NCBI RefSeq assembly: GCF_000484635.1
Contig: NZ_AXVM01000006.1
Coordinates: 1 to 64,000 of the forward strand
DNA: 64,000 nt
Direction of reading: 5' to 3'
Source of the DNA: Comamonas badia DSM 17552
GTDB lineage: Bacteria > Pseudomonadota > Gammaproteobacteria > Burkholderiales > Burkholderiaceae_C
The notes beneath the pieces were generated by a model, which was not told the DNA's origin, did not search any database, and worked only from the letters and a program-made list of their open reading frames with translations. Shown here one piece after another: positions 1 to 10,365 of this stretch (position 1 is its first letter; each line of letters begins with the position of its first letter). A program made the translations under genes and the position numbers.

Positions 1-241
1 AGAACACCCCAGTGGCATAACCGTAGACCACCACCTTGACCATCATCGCCGGATGGAACGGCTGATTGCGCGGCCCACCCTTGGCATACCTCGCATGAAA
101 CGCCGACAGATCCAGCGCGTCGACCGTATCGCTGATGAAGTAGGCCAGATGCCCCTGCGGCAGCCACTCCTGCAGCGTCGGCGGCAACAAGAGCGATTGC
201 TCAGGAACGTACGGTATGTAGCTCGCGGTCATGCGCGTCAT
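1..241 (-). CDS. IS1182-family transposase, N-terminal fragment (runs off the window)
   Basis: About 80 N-terminal residues of a DDE transposase are visible; the rest lies before base 1. Reading leftwards from ATG 241 (or ATG 232, which has a better-spaced AAGAGA) gives a product with the segment LLPPTLQEWLPQGHLAYF, then LDLSAF and FHPAMMVKVVVYGYATGVF. This order (LPP..L..WLP..HL..F, LDLS, HPAMM.K...YGY.TGV) is the N-terminal signature of IS1182-type transposases. The enzyme would cut and join the ends of its element. No frameshift is seen in the visible part, so the copy may be intact. The family assignment rests on motif recall. Confidence 0.8.
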   Translation of the reverse strand, partial: MTRMTASYIPYVPEQSLLLPPTLQEWLPQGHLAYFISDTVDALDLSAFHARYAKGGPRNQPFHPAMMVKVVVYGYATGVF

Positions 242-340
242 TCTCTTTCACCATTCCGAGCGCGTGGCGTCTGCCGCGCAGACTCCTAGCCCGGATATTT
301 CAGCAGCATGCGCAACGGGTTGGAGCCCGGCGCCGTTGAT
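1..340. mobile_element. IS1182-like insertion sequence, one end only
   Basis: The transposase fragment lies on the minus strand, and the element ends shortly before its start codon. The right boundary is placed near 340 because the MsrB-like reading frame to the right is recognisable down to about 343 and then loses similarity. The terminal inverted repeat cannot be checked because the other end is outside the window. The true boundary could be anywhere from about 290 to 343. Confidence 0.6.
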
Positions 341-436
341 GCTGTAGTACGGGCTGCCGAAGGCGCGCTCGGTGGCATTGCGCTGGGTCACGTCACAGGA
401 CAGGCGGCTGAGCTTTTGCCCCGAGCGTGGCGTCAT
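340..436 (-). pseudogene. msrB: truncated MsrB domain (peptide-methionine (R)-S-oxide reductase)
   Basis: A short minus-strand frame beginning at ATG 436 reads KLSRLSCDVTQRNATERAFG and then SPYY, which fits the N-terminus of MsrB (K-L-S/T-x5-V-T-Q-x3-T-E-x-A-F). The similarity stops at the IS boundary, so the zinc-binding and catalytic parts are gone. The fragment is also out of frame with the upstream Trx-MsrA gene, which stops at 393. Either a frameshift occurred in the linker of a former Trx-MsrA-MsrB fusion, or msrB was a separate overlapping gene. No good ribosome binding site precedes ATG 436, which favours the frameshift. Confidence 0.7.
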
Positions 437-1622
437 CGGGTACGGCGGGGCTGGCCGGGTTCGGCACGGCCTTCCGGGAACTGGCCTTCTGCGCGCTCTC
501 CAGGGGCTTTTCGGCCAGGGACAAGTCCACGTGGCAGTAGCCGTTCGGGTTCTTGGCCAGGTAATCCTGGTGGTATTGCTCGGCGGGGTCAAAGCCTTTG
601 AGCGGCTGGTTTTCAACCACGACGGGCTGGCGATGCTTTCTTTGCTCGCTGGCCAGCGCCGCGGCGATCACGGGCCGGTCGGCCGGGTCGGTGTAGTAGA
701 TGCCGGTGCGGTATTGCGTGCCGCGATCGTTGCCCTGGCGGTTGAGCACGGTGGGATCGATGATGCGCAGGTAGTGCTCCAGAATTTGCTCCAGCGTGAT
801 CTGCTCGGGATCGTAGGCGAGCTTGATGGTCTCGGCGTGGCCGGTGTTGTTGCGCATGACATCCTGGTAGCTCGGCTTGCGGTACTTGCCGTTGGCGTAG
901 CCGCTGACGGCCTCGACCACGCCATGGATGCGCTCGAAATAAGCCTCCACGCCCCAGAAGCAGCCACCGGCCAGGTAAATTTCGCGGGTTTGCACGGGCC
1001 TCGCGGCCTGCCTGCCGGCATCCCCGGCCTTGTAGAAGGCCTGGCTGAGGCTGCCGATCTCGTGCCGGGGATTGCGCAGCAGCGCCAGCGCATCGGCCTC
1101 ACTCATGCCGCCCTTGACGATGCGCTGAAGATTGCCCCGCTCATCCAGCAGCGCCCAGCTCGGGTACACGGCAACGCCCAGCTCATGGGCCAGGCGCCCG
1201 CCCCGGTCCAGCAGCGTGGGCGCGGTCTTCAGCGCCAGCCCGGCGTACCAGCGGCGAAATGCCTCCGGGCCACGTTCGCCCAGGTATTCCGGCGCTGCGA
1301 CGGTGACGACGTTGACCCCCTTGAAGGCCTCGCTGCCCCGCCATTGGCCGGTTTCTTCCAGCGTGGCCAGGCAGACTGGGCACCAGCTGGCCCAGAACTT
1401 GACCAGCGTCGGCTGGCCGCGCACCAGCAAATCGCCGTCGGATGGTGCATCGGCCTGCGGCAGCTGCTGCAACTGACCCAGGAGCGGGGTGGCCTGGCCC
1501 ACGGCCGCCTGCGTTCCGAGGTAGGCGAACAGCAGCGAAAGCACGACGATGGCCAGCAGGATGCGGGGGATGCGGGGGATGCGGCGCTGGGGCAGGGGTT
1601 TCATGGCGATTGGAGCGGGCAT
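393..1622 (-). CDS. msrA: membrane-anchored thioredoxin-MsrA fusion (PilB-like methionine sulfoxide reductase)
   Basis: The 409-residue protein reduces methionine-S-sulfoxide in envelope proteins and carries its own thioredoxin-like reductant domain. A hydrophobic segment at about 19-36 anchors it to the inner membrane. The thioredoxin domain has WCPVC at about 80-84. The MsrA domain begins near 213, with catalytic Cys221 in GCFWG, and has NGYCHVD at about 360-366. A linker of about 40 residues follows and ends at TGA 393. In Neisseria-type PilB this linker leads into MsrB; here MsrB is out of frame and cut by the IS. Start 1622 is the first in-frame ATG before the membrane segment; ATG 1604 is the alternative and neither has a clear ribosome binding site. 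It is the last gene of a probable operon with an ECF sigma/anti-sigma pair, 88 bases after the anti-sigma gene. Confidence 0.88.
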   Translation of the reverse strand: MPAPIAMKPLPQRRIPRIPRILLAIVVLSLLFAYLGTQAAVGQATPLLGQLQQLPQADAPSDGDLLVRGQPTLVKFWASWCPVCLATLEETGQWRGSEAFKGVNVVTVAAPEYLGERGPEAFRRWYAGLALKTAPTLLDRGGRLAHELGVAVYPSWALLDERGNLQRIVKGGMSEADALALLRNPRHEIGSLSQAFYKAGDAGRQAARPVQTREIYLAGGCFWGVEAYFERIHGVVEAVSGYANGKYRKPSYQDVMRNNTGHAETIKLAYDPEQITLEQILEHYLRIIDPTVLNRQGNDRGTQYRTGIYYTDPADRPVIAAALASEQRKHRQPVVVENQPLKGFDPAEQYHQDYLAKNPNGYCHVDLSLAEKPLESAQKASSRKAVPNPASPAVPDDATLGAKAQPPVL

Positions 1623-1710
1623 GGAAAAAAAAGTTGCGTGTACCGTATACCGTTGGCACCAGGCGTGCAGACGGCGCGATCTTCGTCCCGGGCGGGAATC
1701 TGGCTGCCAT

Positions 1711-2562
1711 TCAACGCGCCTGGCGCGGCTCCAGCTGGTGGTACACGTCGGTCGCCAGCGCCTGCAACCGGGCACGCTGCAATTGCCCCGAGAGCGCGTA
1801 GCCAAAGCCGCCGTCCACCCAGTAGAAGCTGGAGACCGGCCCGTCGCTCTCGAAGCGAAATGCGCTACTCTGCGCCAGCGCATCCTGCGGCGCCACGGCA
1901 CCCAGATAGAGCGTGATGCGCTCACCCGCGGCATCCTGGAACATGAACTGCGCCCGCGCCCCGGCTTCACCCGGCAGCAGCCGCCCACCGACCAGCGCAT
2001 AGCCTTCAGCGCTCAAATCGGGCACCTGCAGCGGGCGGTTCAGGCGCTTGGAGAGCCACCGCACCAGATGGTCCTGCTGCGCCGCCGGCACTTCGACGGG
2101 ATGCAGCTTTTCCGGCTGATAGACCGCATAGGCCAGCGAGGCCTGCCGCGCGAAGCGCTGGTCCACCCCCTGCGCCCATTGCGCAGACTGCGCCGCGCCG
2201 GGCTGCATCGAGGGCCAAAGCTCGCGCCCCAGCCAGCCGACGCCAAACGCCACCAGCACCGAGGCCGCCATCGCCGCGCGCCACCACCAGTCATTGGCGC
2301 TGCGGCGCTGGCCTGCCACGCGCCGGGCAGCGGCTTGAAGGGTGGGCGGCACGGGTTCATCCAGCACCTCGCGGTGCAGCTTTCCCAGTGCCTCGCGCTG
2401 CGCGCGCCAGCGGCGCACGGTCTCCGCGGCCTGCGGGTCTGCAGCCAGCGCCGCCTCGGCAGCGGCGCGCGCCCGGGGTGCCAGCCTGCCATCGACCAGC
2501 GCATGCAGCGTGGCTTCGTCCGGCGCACCGGCTGCGCTGGGTTGGGGAAAATCGTTTGCCAT
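1711..2562 (-). CDS. anti-sigma factor, single-pass transmembrane
   Basis: This 283-residue protein is predicted to hold the ECF sigma factor encoded just upstream. An N-terminal cytoplasmic part (EATLHALVDGRLAPRARAAA, then alternating Ala/Arg helices) resembles anti-sigma N-terminal domains of the ChrR/RsiW type but has no evident HxxxCxxC zinc motif. A transmembrane helix lies at about 93-112, and the remaining 170 residues would be periplasmic. The gene starts 20 bases after the sigma gene stop, with GGAG about ten bases before ATG 2562. Assignment rests on topology and position; the sensor domain is not recognised. Confidence 0.75.
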   Translation of the reverse strand: MANDFPQPSAAGAPDEATLHALVDGRLAPRARAAAEAALAADPQAAETVRRWRAQREALGKLHREVLDEPVPPTLQAAARRVAGQRRSANDWWWRAAMAASVLVAFGVGWLGRELWPSMQPGAAQSAQWAQGVDQRFARQASLAYAVYQPEKLHPVEVPAAQQDHLVRWLSKRLNRPLQVPDLSAEGYALVGGRLLPGEAGARAQFMFQDAAGERITLYLGAVAPQDALAQSSAFRFESDGPVSSFYWVDGGFGYALSGQLQRARLQALATDVYHQLEPRQAR

Positions 2563-2582
2563 CTCTGCTCCAGCACCACACC

Positions 2583-3098
2583 TTATTTCAGGCGCCGCAG
2601 CGCCGGTTCGGCAGGCGCCGGCGCACCGGCGCCTGCCTGCATCAGCTCGCGCAAACGGGCACGCGCGCGCGCGAGGCGCGACATCACCGTACCCACGGGA
2701 ATCTTCAGCACCCGCGCCACCTCCTGGTAATCCAGGTCTTCCAGCGTCACCAGCAGCAGCACCGCGCGCTGCTCGGCGGGCAGGCGCTGCAGGCAGCGGT
2801 CGAGATCCATCGCTTCGTCCAGCGGCCGGCCGGGCGCCACGAGCTCGTTTGCTACATCATCAATAGCTACCACCGCAGACCGCACCTGCGCTGTACGGCA
2901 TTCATTCAGATAAAGGTTGTGCATCAAGGTGAACAGCCAGGCACGCAGATCGGTGCCGGCGATCCACAGCCGCCATTTGCCGCAGGCGCGTTCCAGCGTG
3001 TCCTGCAGCAGGTCGTCGGCCGCCCAGCGGTCGCCCGTCAGCGCACGCGCATAGCGGCGCAGCGCGGGCAGTTGCTGGACAACCTGTTCGTGCTTCAC
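2583..3098 (-). CDS. ECF-type RNA polymerase sigma factor
   Basis: The 171-residue protein has the two-domain layout of extracytoplasmic-function sigma factors. Region 2 (about 8-70) contains DDLLQDTLERA and WLFTLMHNLYLNE. Region 4 (about 105-155) contains the helix-turn-helix QEVARVLKIPVGTVMSRLAR. There is no region 3. Its likely partner is the membrane anti-sigma factor 20 bases downstream, and the gene begins 18 bases after the secreted repeat protein. By analogy with other ECF systems it probably drives its own operon, but I found no promoter motif I would defend. Confidence 0.9.
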   Translation of the reverse strand: MKHEQVVQQLPALRRYARALTGDRWAADDLLQDTLERACGKWRLWIAGTDLRAWLFTLMHNLYLNECRTAQVRSAVVAIDDVANELVAPGRPLDEAMDLDRCLQRLPAEQRAVLLLVTLEDLDYQEVARVLKIPVGTVMSRLARARARLRELMQAGAGAPAPAEPALRRLK

Positions 3099-3116
3099 GC
3101 GACGGCTGCCGTCAAA

Positions 3117-3491
3117 TCACGGGCGGGCCGTCTTCCAGACGCCGTTGAAGCCGTCGCCGGTGGTGTCGCCGGGCTTGGCGTCCTTGACCCAGAAGTACAG
3201 CGGCTTGCCCTTGTGCGCCCACTGCTTGGCGCCATCATCGCGCGTGATGACGCTGTAGTCGCCCTCGGCCATTGCGGCGCCATCGGCCGCCAGCGGCGGC
3301 CAGTTGGCCGCGCAGGGGCCGTTGCAGGCGGATTTGCCGCTGCCCGCCTGGTCTTTGTCGAAGGTGTAGAGCGTGTGGCCGTTGGCGCCGGTGAGCACGT
3401 CGCCCTTGGCCTGCACCGGGGGCGCGGCAAAGGCGCCGAGGCTGAAGGAGAGCGCGGCGGCCAGGCCGAGGGAGGAGAAAAGCAGCTTCAT
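3117..3491 (-). CDS. secreted COG4315-family repeat protein
   Basis: The 124-residue protein has a Sec signal peptide (about 1-22, MKLLFSSLGLAAALSFSLGAFA) and two copies of the short 'secreted repeat of unknown function' unit (PF03640 type). The copies are visible as G.TLYTFDKDQ..K..CNGPCAANWPPL and G..QW...GKPLYFW.KD..PGDTTGDG..GVW. Such proteins are small periplasmic or surface proteins whose function is not established. It is first in the probable sigma/anti-sigma/Trx-MsrA operon, so a role in envelope stress is possible but inferred. Confidence 0.85.
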   Translation of the reverse strand: MKLLFSSLGLAAALSFSLGAFAAPPVQAKGDVLTGANGHTLYTFDKDQAGSGKSACNGPCAANWPPLAADGAAMAEGDYSVITRDDGAKQWAHKGKPLYFWVKDAKPGDTTGDGFNGVWKTARP

Positions 3492-3585
3492 GGAAGGGGT
3501 TCCTGAAATGGATTGAACACACCTGCATGAACACTTTCAAGTGCCGTTTTATTCCATCGCCTGCAAAAAATTGTCGGCCTGCTTG

Positions 3586-3630
3586 GGCGCGAGCCCCCAT
3601 CCCGGCCTTCCCCCGGAGGGGGAAGGAGCG
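3586..3630. repeat. palindromic C/G-rich intergenic repeat, possible clpB terminator
   Basis: Between clpB and the secreted repeat protein lies CCTTCCCCCGGAGGGGGAAGG, an almost perfect palindrome flanked by CCCATCCCGG. It resembles the common proteobacterial repeats whose translation gives 'PLPEGEG'-like peptides. It lies 10-40 bases downstream of the clpB stop, so its RNA hairpin could end the clpB transcript, although no long T run follows. Confidence 0.6.
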
Positions 3631-3640
3631 AAAAACACGA

Positions 3641-6238
<2,598 letters not shown>

Positions 6239-6259
6239 GGAACCTCCGAATGGTCCTTC

Positions 6260-6287
6260 AGATAGGGCAATTCCGAGCGGTTTCAAG
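6260..6287 (-). promoter_or_regulatory. sigma-32 (RpoH) promoter of clpB
   Basis: Reading the minus strand, CTTGAAA (6287-6281) is followed by 13 bases and CCCTATCT (6267-6260). The heat-shock consensus is CTTGAAA, 11-16 bases, CCCCATNT, so only one informative base differs. It lies about 20 bases before the clpB start codon, giving a very short leader. Confidence 0.85.
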
Positions 6288-6330
6288 CCGGACGCGCGTG
6301 CCGAGGCGCCTCTCATGCCAGCCGTTTTTT

Positions 6331-6392
6331 TAGACAAAAAAGGCTTGCAACGCTTTACCACCAAGCGCTGATAGCTACTCTATAGATAGCAA
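6331..6392. repeat. palindromic repeat, family A
   Basis: An imperfect palindrome with the core GCTTGCAACGCTTTACCACC and then AAGCGCTGATAGCTA. It belongs to a family present about ten times in this window, with a general shape of A/T-rich flank, TAGCTGNNAGCGCTT, a short loop, AAGCGCTNNNAGCTA, A/T-rich flank. It fills the gap between clpB and the LysR gene. Confidence 0.75.
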
Positions 6393-6420
6393 ACCTCAGA
6401 GACCGGCGACCCGGCCCTGC

Positions 6421-7296
6421 TCACTGCGGCCAGCGCGCCAGCTCGGCCTGCAGCAGGTCGGCCAGGTCACGCTGCCAGACGGCATGCATGTCGAAGCGGC
6501 TGACCAGCCACAGCTCCGTATCGATGAAGACGTCCGCCGGGCTGGCCACCAATTGCGGGTGCTCCAGCGCCAGAAACCGGGGCAGCAGCGCCAGACCCTG
6601 GCCGAGCGCACACCACCGTGCCAGGTGCGTGAAGCTGTCGGACTGCAGCCGCACCCGCCCGGCCAGGCCGAAGCGCGACCAGTCCTGCTGGGCGTAGATG
6701 AAATCGTGGTCTTGATGGAAAAACTGCAGGTTCATCGCCAGCAATTGGTGCTCCCGGTGTTCCTGCGCCAGATAGGCACGGCTGGCATAGGCACCGACCG
6801 CGACGTTGCCGAGCTTGCGCACACGCAGCGAGTTGCTGTTGCGCTCCGGGCGCGCCAGGCGCACGGCGATATCCACCTGATCCTGCTCCAGGTTGACGAA
6901 ATGCGCCTCGGTGGTGATGGTGAGCACCAGCCGGGGGTATTTCTCGCTCAGCGCCGCGAACACCGGCGCGAAGCGCTGCGCGAACATGTCCATCACGCTG
7001 ATGCGGATGGTGCCGGCGCCGGCCTGGTGGTCCTGGCAGAAGCTGCGCGCGGCGACTTCCATGCGCTGCGCCGCCGACACGAGCGCGTGCAGGTCGGCCG
7101 AGGCACGCCAGCCGCTTTCCGCCCGCACGAACAGGGCGCGGCCAAAGTGCTGCTCCAGCTGGCGGATGCGCCGGCGCAGCGTGGAATCGTCGATGCCCTC
7201 CAGTTCGGAGGCCACTTCATAGCTGCCGTGGCGCTCCAGCGCCAGGAAGGCCCGGATCAGGTCCCAGGGCGGTGTAGCGGCGCCGTCTCGGGTCAT
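6421..7296 (-). CDS. tdnR: LysR-family regulator of the aniline dioxygenase cluster
   Basis: The 291-residue protein has an N-terminal winged helix-turn-helix (about 10-70: LIRAFLALERHGSYEVASEL, then DDSTLRRRIRQLEQHFGRAL) and a substrate-binding domain typical of LysR regulators. It is the last gene of the block, on the same strand as the catabolic genes and 24 bases after the reductase gene. This matches the position of tdnR in known aniline clusters. It probably activates the tdnQ promoter when aniline or an intermediate binds; the ligand is inferred from context only. Confidence 0.8.
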   Translation of the reverse strand: MTRDGAATPPWDLIRAFLALERHGSYEVASELEGIDDSTLRRRIRQLEQHFGRALFVRAESGWRASADLHALVSAAQRMEVAARSFCQDHQAGAGTIRISVMDMFAQRFAPVFAALSEKYPRLVLTITTEAHFVNLEQDQVDIAVRLARPERNSNSLRVRKLGNVAVGAYASRAYLAQEHREHQLLAMNLQFFHQDHDFIYAQQDWSRFGLAGRVRLQSDSFTHLARWCALGQGLALLPRFLALEHPQLVASPADVFIDTELWLVSRFDMHAVWQRDLADLLQAELARWPQ

Positions 7297-7320
7297 GTGG
7301 CGTGGTCCGTGGTTCGCAGG

Positions 7321-8328
7321 TCAGGAAAAGCGCAGCCGCAATTCGGGGCTGGCAGCGCGTGAACTGCAGGCCAGCAGCCAGCCCGCGGCCACATCGTCCT
7401 CGTCCAGCACCGAGTTGTCCAGCCGCTGCACCTCGCCCGCCTGCAGCCGGCACATGCAGGACGCGCATTCGCCGACTTGGCAGGCATGCGGCGCAGGCAG
7501 TCCGGCGCGCAGCATGGCGGTCAGCAGCAGTTCGCCGGGCTGCACCGCGATGGTGTGGGTCTGGCCCTTGATCTGCACCGCAAGGGTCGCCGCCGGACCG
7601 TCGGCGGCATCCTCCCGCGCGCCCTGCACCGCAGCGCCAAAGTCCTCCCGGTGCACGCGGGCGGCGTCGAACCCGCAAGCCGCCAGAGCGGCGGCGGCGG
7701 CGCGCATGAAGGGCTCGGGGCCGCACAGATAAGCATCCGCCTGCTCCAGCCCATGCGTCTGCCGCTCCAGCCCGGCCTGCGCCGGCAGGCCCTGTTCGGC
7801 GTCATGCCAGTATTCGATCTCCAGCCGGCCTGCGCTGGCGGTTTGCAGCGCCTGCAGCTCGGCCAGCAGCATGGCGCTGGCGCGGTCGCGGTTGGCGTAA
7901 AAAAGCCGCACGCGGGACGCACCGTGCGCGAGCGCCTCGCGCGCCAGCGCGAACACCGGCGCGATGCCGCTTCCGCCGGCGTAAAACAGCACCGGCCGCC
8001 CCGGCCGTGCCAGGGTGAAGCGCCCGGCGGGCGGCAACGCCCGCAGCGAGTCGCCGGGACGGGCGTTGTCGCACAGCCAGTTGGACACCCTGCCGCCAGC
8101 CACGCGGCGCACCAGCACGCTGATCGGCCGGCCGATCACGGGTTCGCTGGTGATCGAGTAGCAGCGCCAGAGCTCATCGCCGTCCACCTCGGCGGCCAGG
8201 GTCAGGTATTGGCCCGGCAGAAAGCACAGCGGCGGCTGCTCGCCGCTCTCGCCCAGGCTGAGCAGGACCGCGTCGCTGCCCTGGGGGGCTACGTCAGTGA
8301 TGGTGAGTGATTGCGCTCGCGTGGCCAT
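7321..8328 (-). CDS. tdnB: aniline dioxygenase reductase component
   Basis: This 335-residue flavo-iron-sulfur protein passes electrons from NAD(P)H to the terminal dioxygenase. The N-terminal FAD domain has RCYSITSEP near 55-63, the NAD domain begins with GGSGIAPVFA, and the C-terminal plant-type [2Fe-2S] domain has C-QVGE-C-AS-C followed by a fourth cysteine in LLACSS. The order FNR then ferredoxin is that of the PaaE/KshB class and of aniline dioxygenase reductases (TdnB, AtdA5). It lies 10 bases after the beta-subunit gene in the same transcript. Confidence 0.85.
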   Translation of the reverse strand: MATRAQSLTITDVAPQGSDAVLLSLGESGEQPPLCFLPGQYLTLAAEVDGDELWRCYSITSEPVIGRPISVLVRRVAGGRVSNWLCDNARPGDSLRALPPAGRFTLARPGRPVLFYAGGSGIAPVFALAREALAHGASRVRLFYANRDRASAMLLAELQALQTASAGRLEIEYWHDAEQGLPAQAGLERQTHGLEQADAYLCGPEPFMRAAAAALAACGFDAARVHREDFGAAVQGAREDAADGPAATLAVQIKGQTHTIAVQPGELLLTAMLRAGLPAPHACQVGECASCMCRLQAGEVQRLDNSVLDEDDVAAGWLLACSSRAASPELRLRFS

Positions 8329-8338
8329 GCCGTCGTTT

Positions 8339-8992
8339 TCAGAGAAAAAAGGAGTTGTTGCCCTGCGGCTGGTCGCAATCGATCAAGTTGACCTGCTTGA
8401 GCACGATGCGCAAACCCTCCGGCGTTGCGCGCAGCACGAAACCGTTCCAGCCTGCGAGCAGGCGGCCATGGCCCTCGCGCGACTCGGCCAGCAGAAAGCT
8501 GCAGCGCGCGCGCCACTCGTCGGTGCGGTCCGGGCTGGGCCAGACCTCCAGGCCGCTGTACTGCCGCGCCGTGCGCGAGGCCGGGGCCTGCGAGAACGCA
8601 AGGCCCGTGCCCAGCCGCGCGACGCGATCCAGCAGCCGGCGGCGGTCGTGGAATTCCAGCGTGACCGCCTGGCGCGGATCGGCCGCGGGCGCGCTGGCCG
8701 GAATCCAGTAGGCGCACTCCTGGTCAAACAGCGCCAGCCAGCGCACGTACGCTTCCTGCGCCCGTGGGCCCTGGTCCAGCAGGCGCGCCTCGAGCGTCAG
8801 CAGCCGGGCCATCTCGGCCTCGCGCGCCGCCGCCACGGCGCCGGGCGCGCGTACCGCAGGTGCGGCCAGATCGGCCGATGTCTCCACCAGCCAGTCGTAG
8901 AACGAGGGCACGACGTAGAGCGACGGCGGCTGGTGGCGATACGCGCGCGCGCCCTGCGCCGGAATCGCGGTGGAAGGTGCCGTGCTGCTCAT
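8339..8992 (-). CDS. tdnA2: aniline dioxygenase terminal component, small (beta) subunit
   Basis: This 217-residue protein is a ring-hydroxylating dioxygenase beta subunit, a structural partner of the catalytic alpha subunit with an NTF2-like fold. Recognisable stretches are EARLLDQGPRAQEAYVRWLA, DQECAYWIPAS and EFHDRRRLLDRVARLGTG. ATG 8992 overlaps the alpha-subunit stop by four bases (ATGA) and has GGGGAGG upstream, so the two subunits are translationally coupled. The upstream in-frame extension to 9160 is only the overlap with the alpha gene. Confidence 0.88.
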   Translation of the reverse strand: MSSTAPSTAIPAQGARAYRHQPPSLYVVPSFYDWLVETSADLAAPAVRAPGAVAAAREAEMARLLTLEARLLDQGPRAQEAYVRWLALFDQECAYWIPASAPAADPRQAVTLEFHDRRRLLDRVARLGTGLAFSQAPASRTARQYSGLEVWPSPDRTDEWRARCSFLLAESREGHGRLLAGWNGFVLRATPEGLRIVLKQVNLIDCDQPQGNNSFFL

Positions 8993-10335
8993 GCCAGCCT
9001 CCCCTTGTCCACGCGCAGCGTGGGTTCGGCCTTCATCAGGCGCTTCCACTGCGCGTAATAGTTGCGCATGTGCAGATCGGTGGTCACCGGTCCGCGGACG
9101 ATGCCATCCTCGGCCGGCACGTCCCTGCCCGTCTCGTGGTGCCGGCTCATGTCCACCCATTCATCCTCGGGGCTGTTGGTCAGGCCGCGCTGGCATTCCT
9201 CGAAGTTGGCCGCATCGTCCATCTCGCCCATGACCGGAAAATCTTCCTGGGTACGCAGGCGCATGGTGTTCACCTGCGCGTCGGCGTCGCGGCGTTGCGT
9301 CGCGTACCAGTGCACCCCCGTGGCGGCGACGGCCAGCGGCTGGATCACCTGCACCTGGTTGCCGATCAGCGCCAGGTTGGGAAAGATGTTGAGATTCATG
9401 CCCGCGCCCACCGTGGTGTCCAGCACGCGCTGCGCCTGCTCGCCATGGGTTGCGGCCACATGGTCTTCAAAAGGCTCGCGCCCCGGCTGCGGGCGCTGCT
9501 GGCGCCAGGCCGATTCGCCGTGCATTTCCGGGCGCTGGTCGATCACGGTGTGACCGCTGTCCAGCGCGCTGCAGGTCATCCTGGAGCGATCGGCATCGGC
9601 AAAATAGGCCATGTCGCCGCCGCCGTAGCGCTCATTGGTCATCACAAGAAGCGATTGGTGCGAAAACGGCACGTGGTAGCCGTCCCCGGTGTTGTCCCAC
9701 ACCAGCTTCCAGTTGCACGCCAGCCGGAAGCGCTGCGCACCGGCCAGGCACAACTGCCGGGGCCCGCCGTTGTGCTCGATCCAGGCGTCCAGGTAGCGCG
9801 CCGCGTTGCCTAAATGCCGTACCAGCGGCGGCGCATCGGGGTTGAGCGTGGCGAACACGAAGCCCTTGTAGGAATCGACCTGCGCCGGCCGCGCCAGATG
9901 CATGTCGCGCGACTTGAAGGCGGGGCCGTAGGCGTTCTTGCCCGGGACGCCAAAGAGCTGGCCGCGGTTGTCGAAACGCCAGCCGTGGTAGGGGCAGGTG
10001 AAGTCCGCGGCGTTTCCCCGGTGCTCGCGGCAGACACTGGCGCCGCGGTGCGAGCAGCGGTTGGAGAACACGCGCACCGCGCCATCTTCGTCGCGCGCGA
10101 CGATGACTTCGCGCACGCCGATCCAGGCCAGCTTGAAATCATTGGGCTCCGGTATCTCGCTTTCGTGGGCCAGGTAGACCCAGGTGGCGGCGAAGATGTT
10201 GTTCATCTCACGCGCGAAAATGTCCTGGTCGGTATAGACGCGGCGGTGCACGCGGTCTTCCCGCACCAGAGCATCCCAGGCGCCCGCGGCCAGCGGTTCG
10301 TGCGGGAGGATCGAAATTCCTGCGGTATTCGTCAT
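8989..10335 (-). CDS. tdnA1: aniline dioxygenase terminal component, large (alpha) subunit
   Basis: The 448-residue catalytic subunit binds a Rieske [2Fe-2S] centre and mononuclear iron. The Rieske motif is C94-x-H96 (NRCSHRGA) with C114-x2-H117 (CPYHGW). The iron site D218-x2-H221-x4-H226 (DGYHVPFSH) is intact. In aniline clusters this component converts the gamma-glutamylated aniline, or aniline itself once Q is present, to catechol with loss of the amino group. Substrate assignment comes from the neighbouring glutamine synthetase-like and amidotransferase-like genes, which accompany this alpha subunit only in aniline-type systems. Confidence 0.88.
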   Translation of the reverse strand: MTNTAGISILPHEPLAAGAWDALVREDRVHRRVYTDQDIFAREMNNIFAATWVYLAHESEIPEPNDFKLAWIGVREVIVARDEDGAVRVFSNRCSHRGASVCREHRGNAADFTCPYHGWRFDNRGQLFGVPGKNAYGPAFKSRDMHLARPAQVDSYKGFVFATLNPDAPPLVRHLGNAARYLDAWIEHNGGPRQLCLAGAQRFRLACNWKLVWDNTGDGYHVPFSHQSLLVMTNERYGGGDMAYFADADRSRMTCSALDSGHTVIDQRPEMHGESAWRQQRPQPGREPFEDHVAATHGEQAQRVLDTTVGAGMNLNIFPNLALIGNQVQVIQPLAVAATGVHWYATQRRDADAQVNTMRLRTQEDFPVMGEMDDAANFEECQRGLTNSPEDEWVDMSRHHETGRDVPAEDGIVRGPVTTDLHMRNYYAQWKRLMKAEPTLRVDKGRLA

Positions 10336-10365
10336 GGGGCAATTCCTTGTGTCAATGGCGGGGCA

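Noticed and set aside
372-1916. A 514-codon open frame opposite the Trx-MsrA gene
   Set aside because: Same shadow effect; the opposite strand encodes recognisable thioredoxin and MsrA motifs.
2848-2875. A/T-rich stretch in the sigma factor gene resembling half of repeat family A
   Set aside because: It encodes an in-frame linker (VVAIDDVANELV) and the match is too short to separate from chance.
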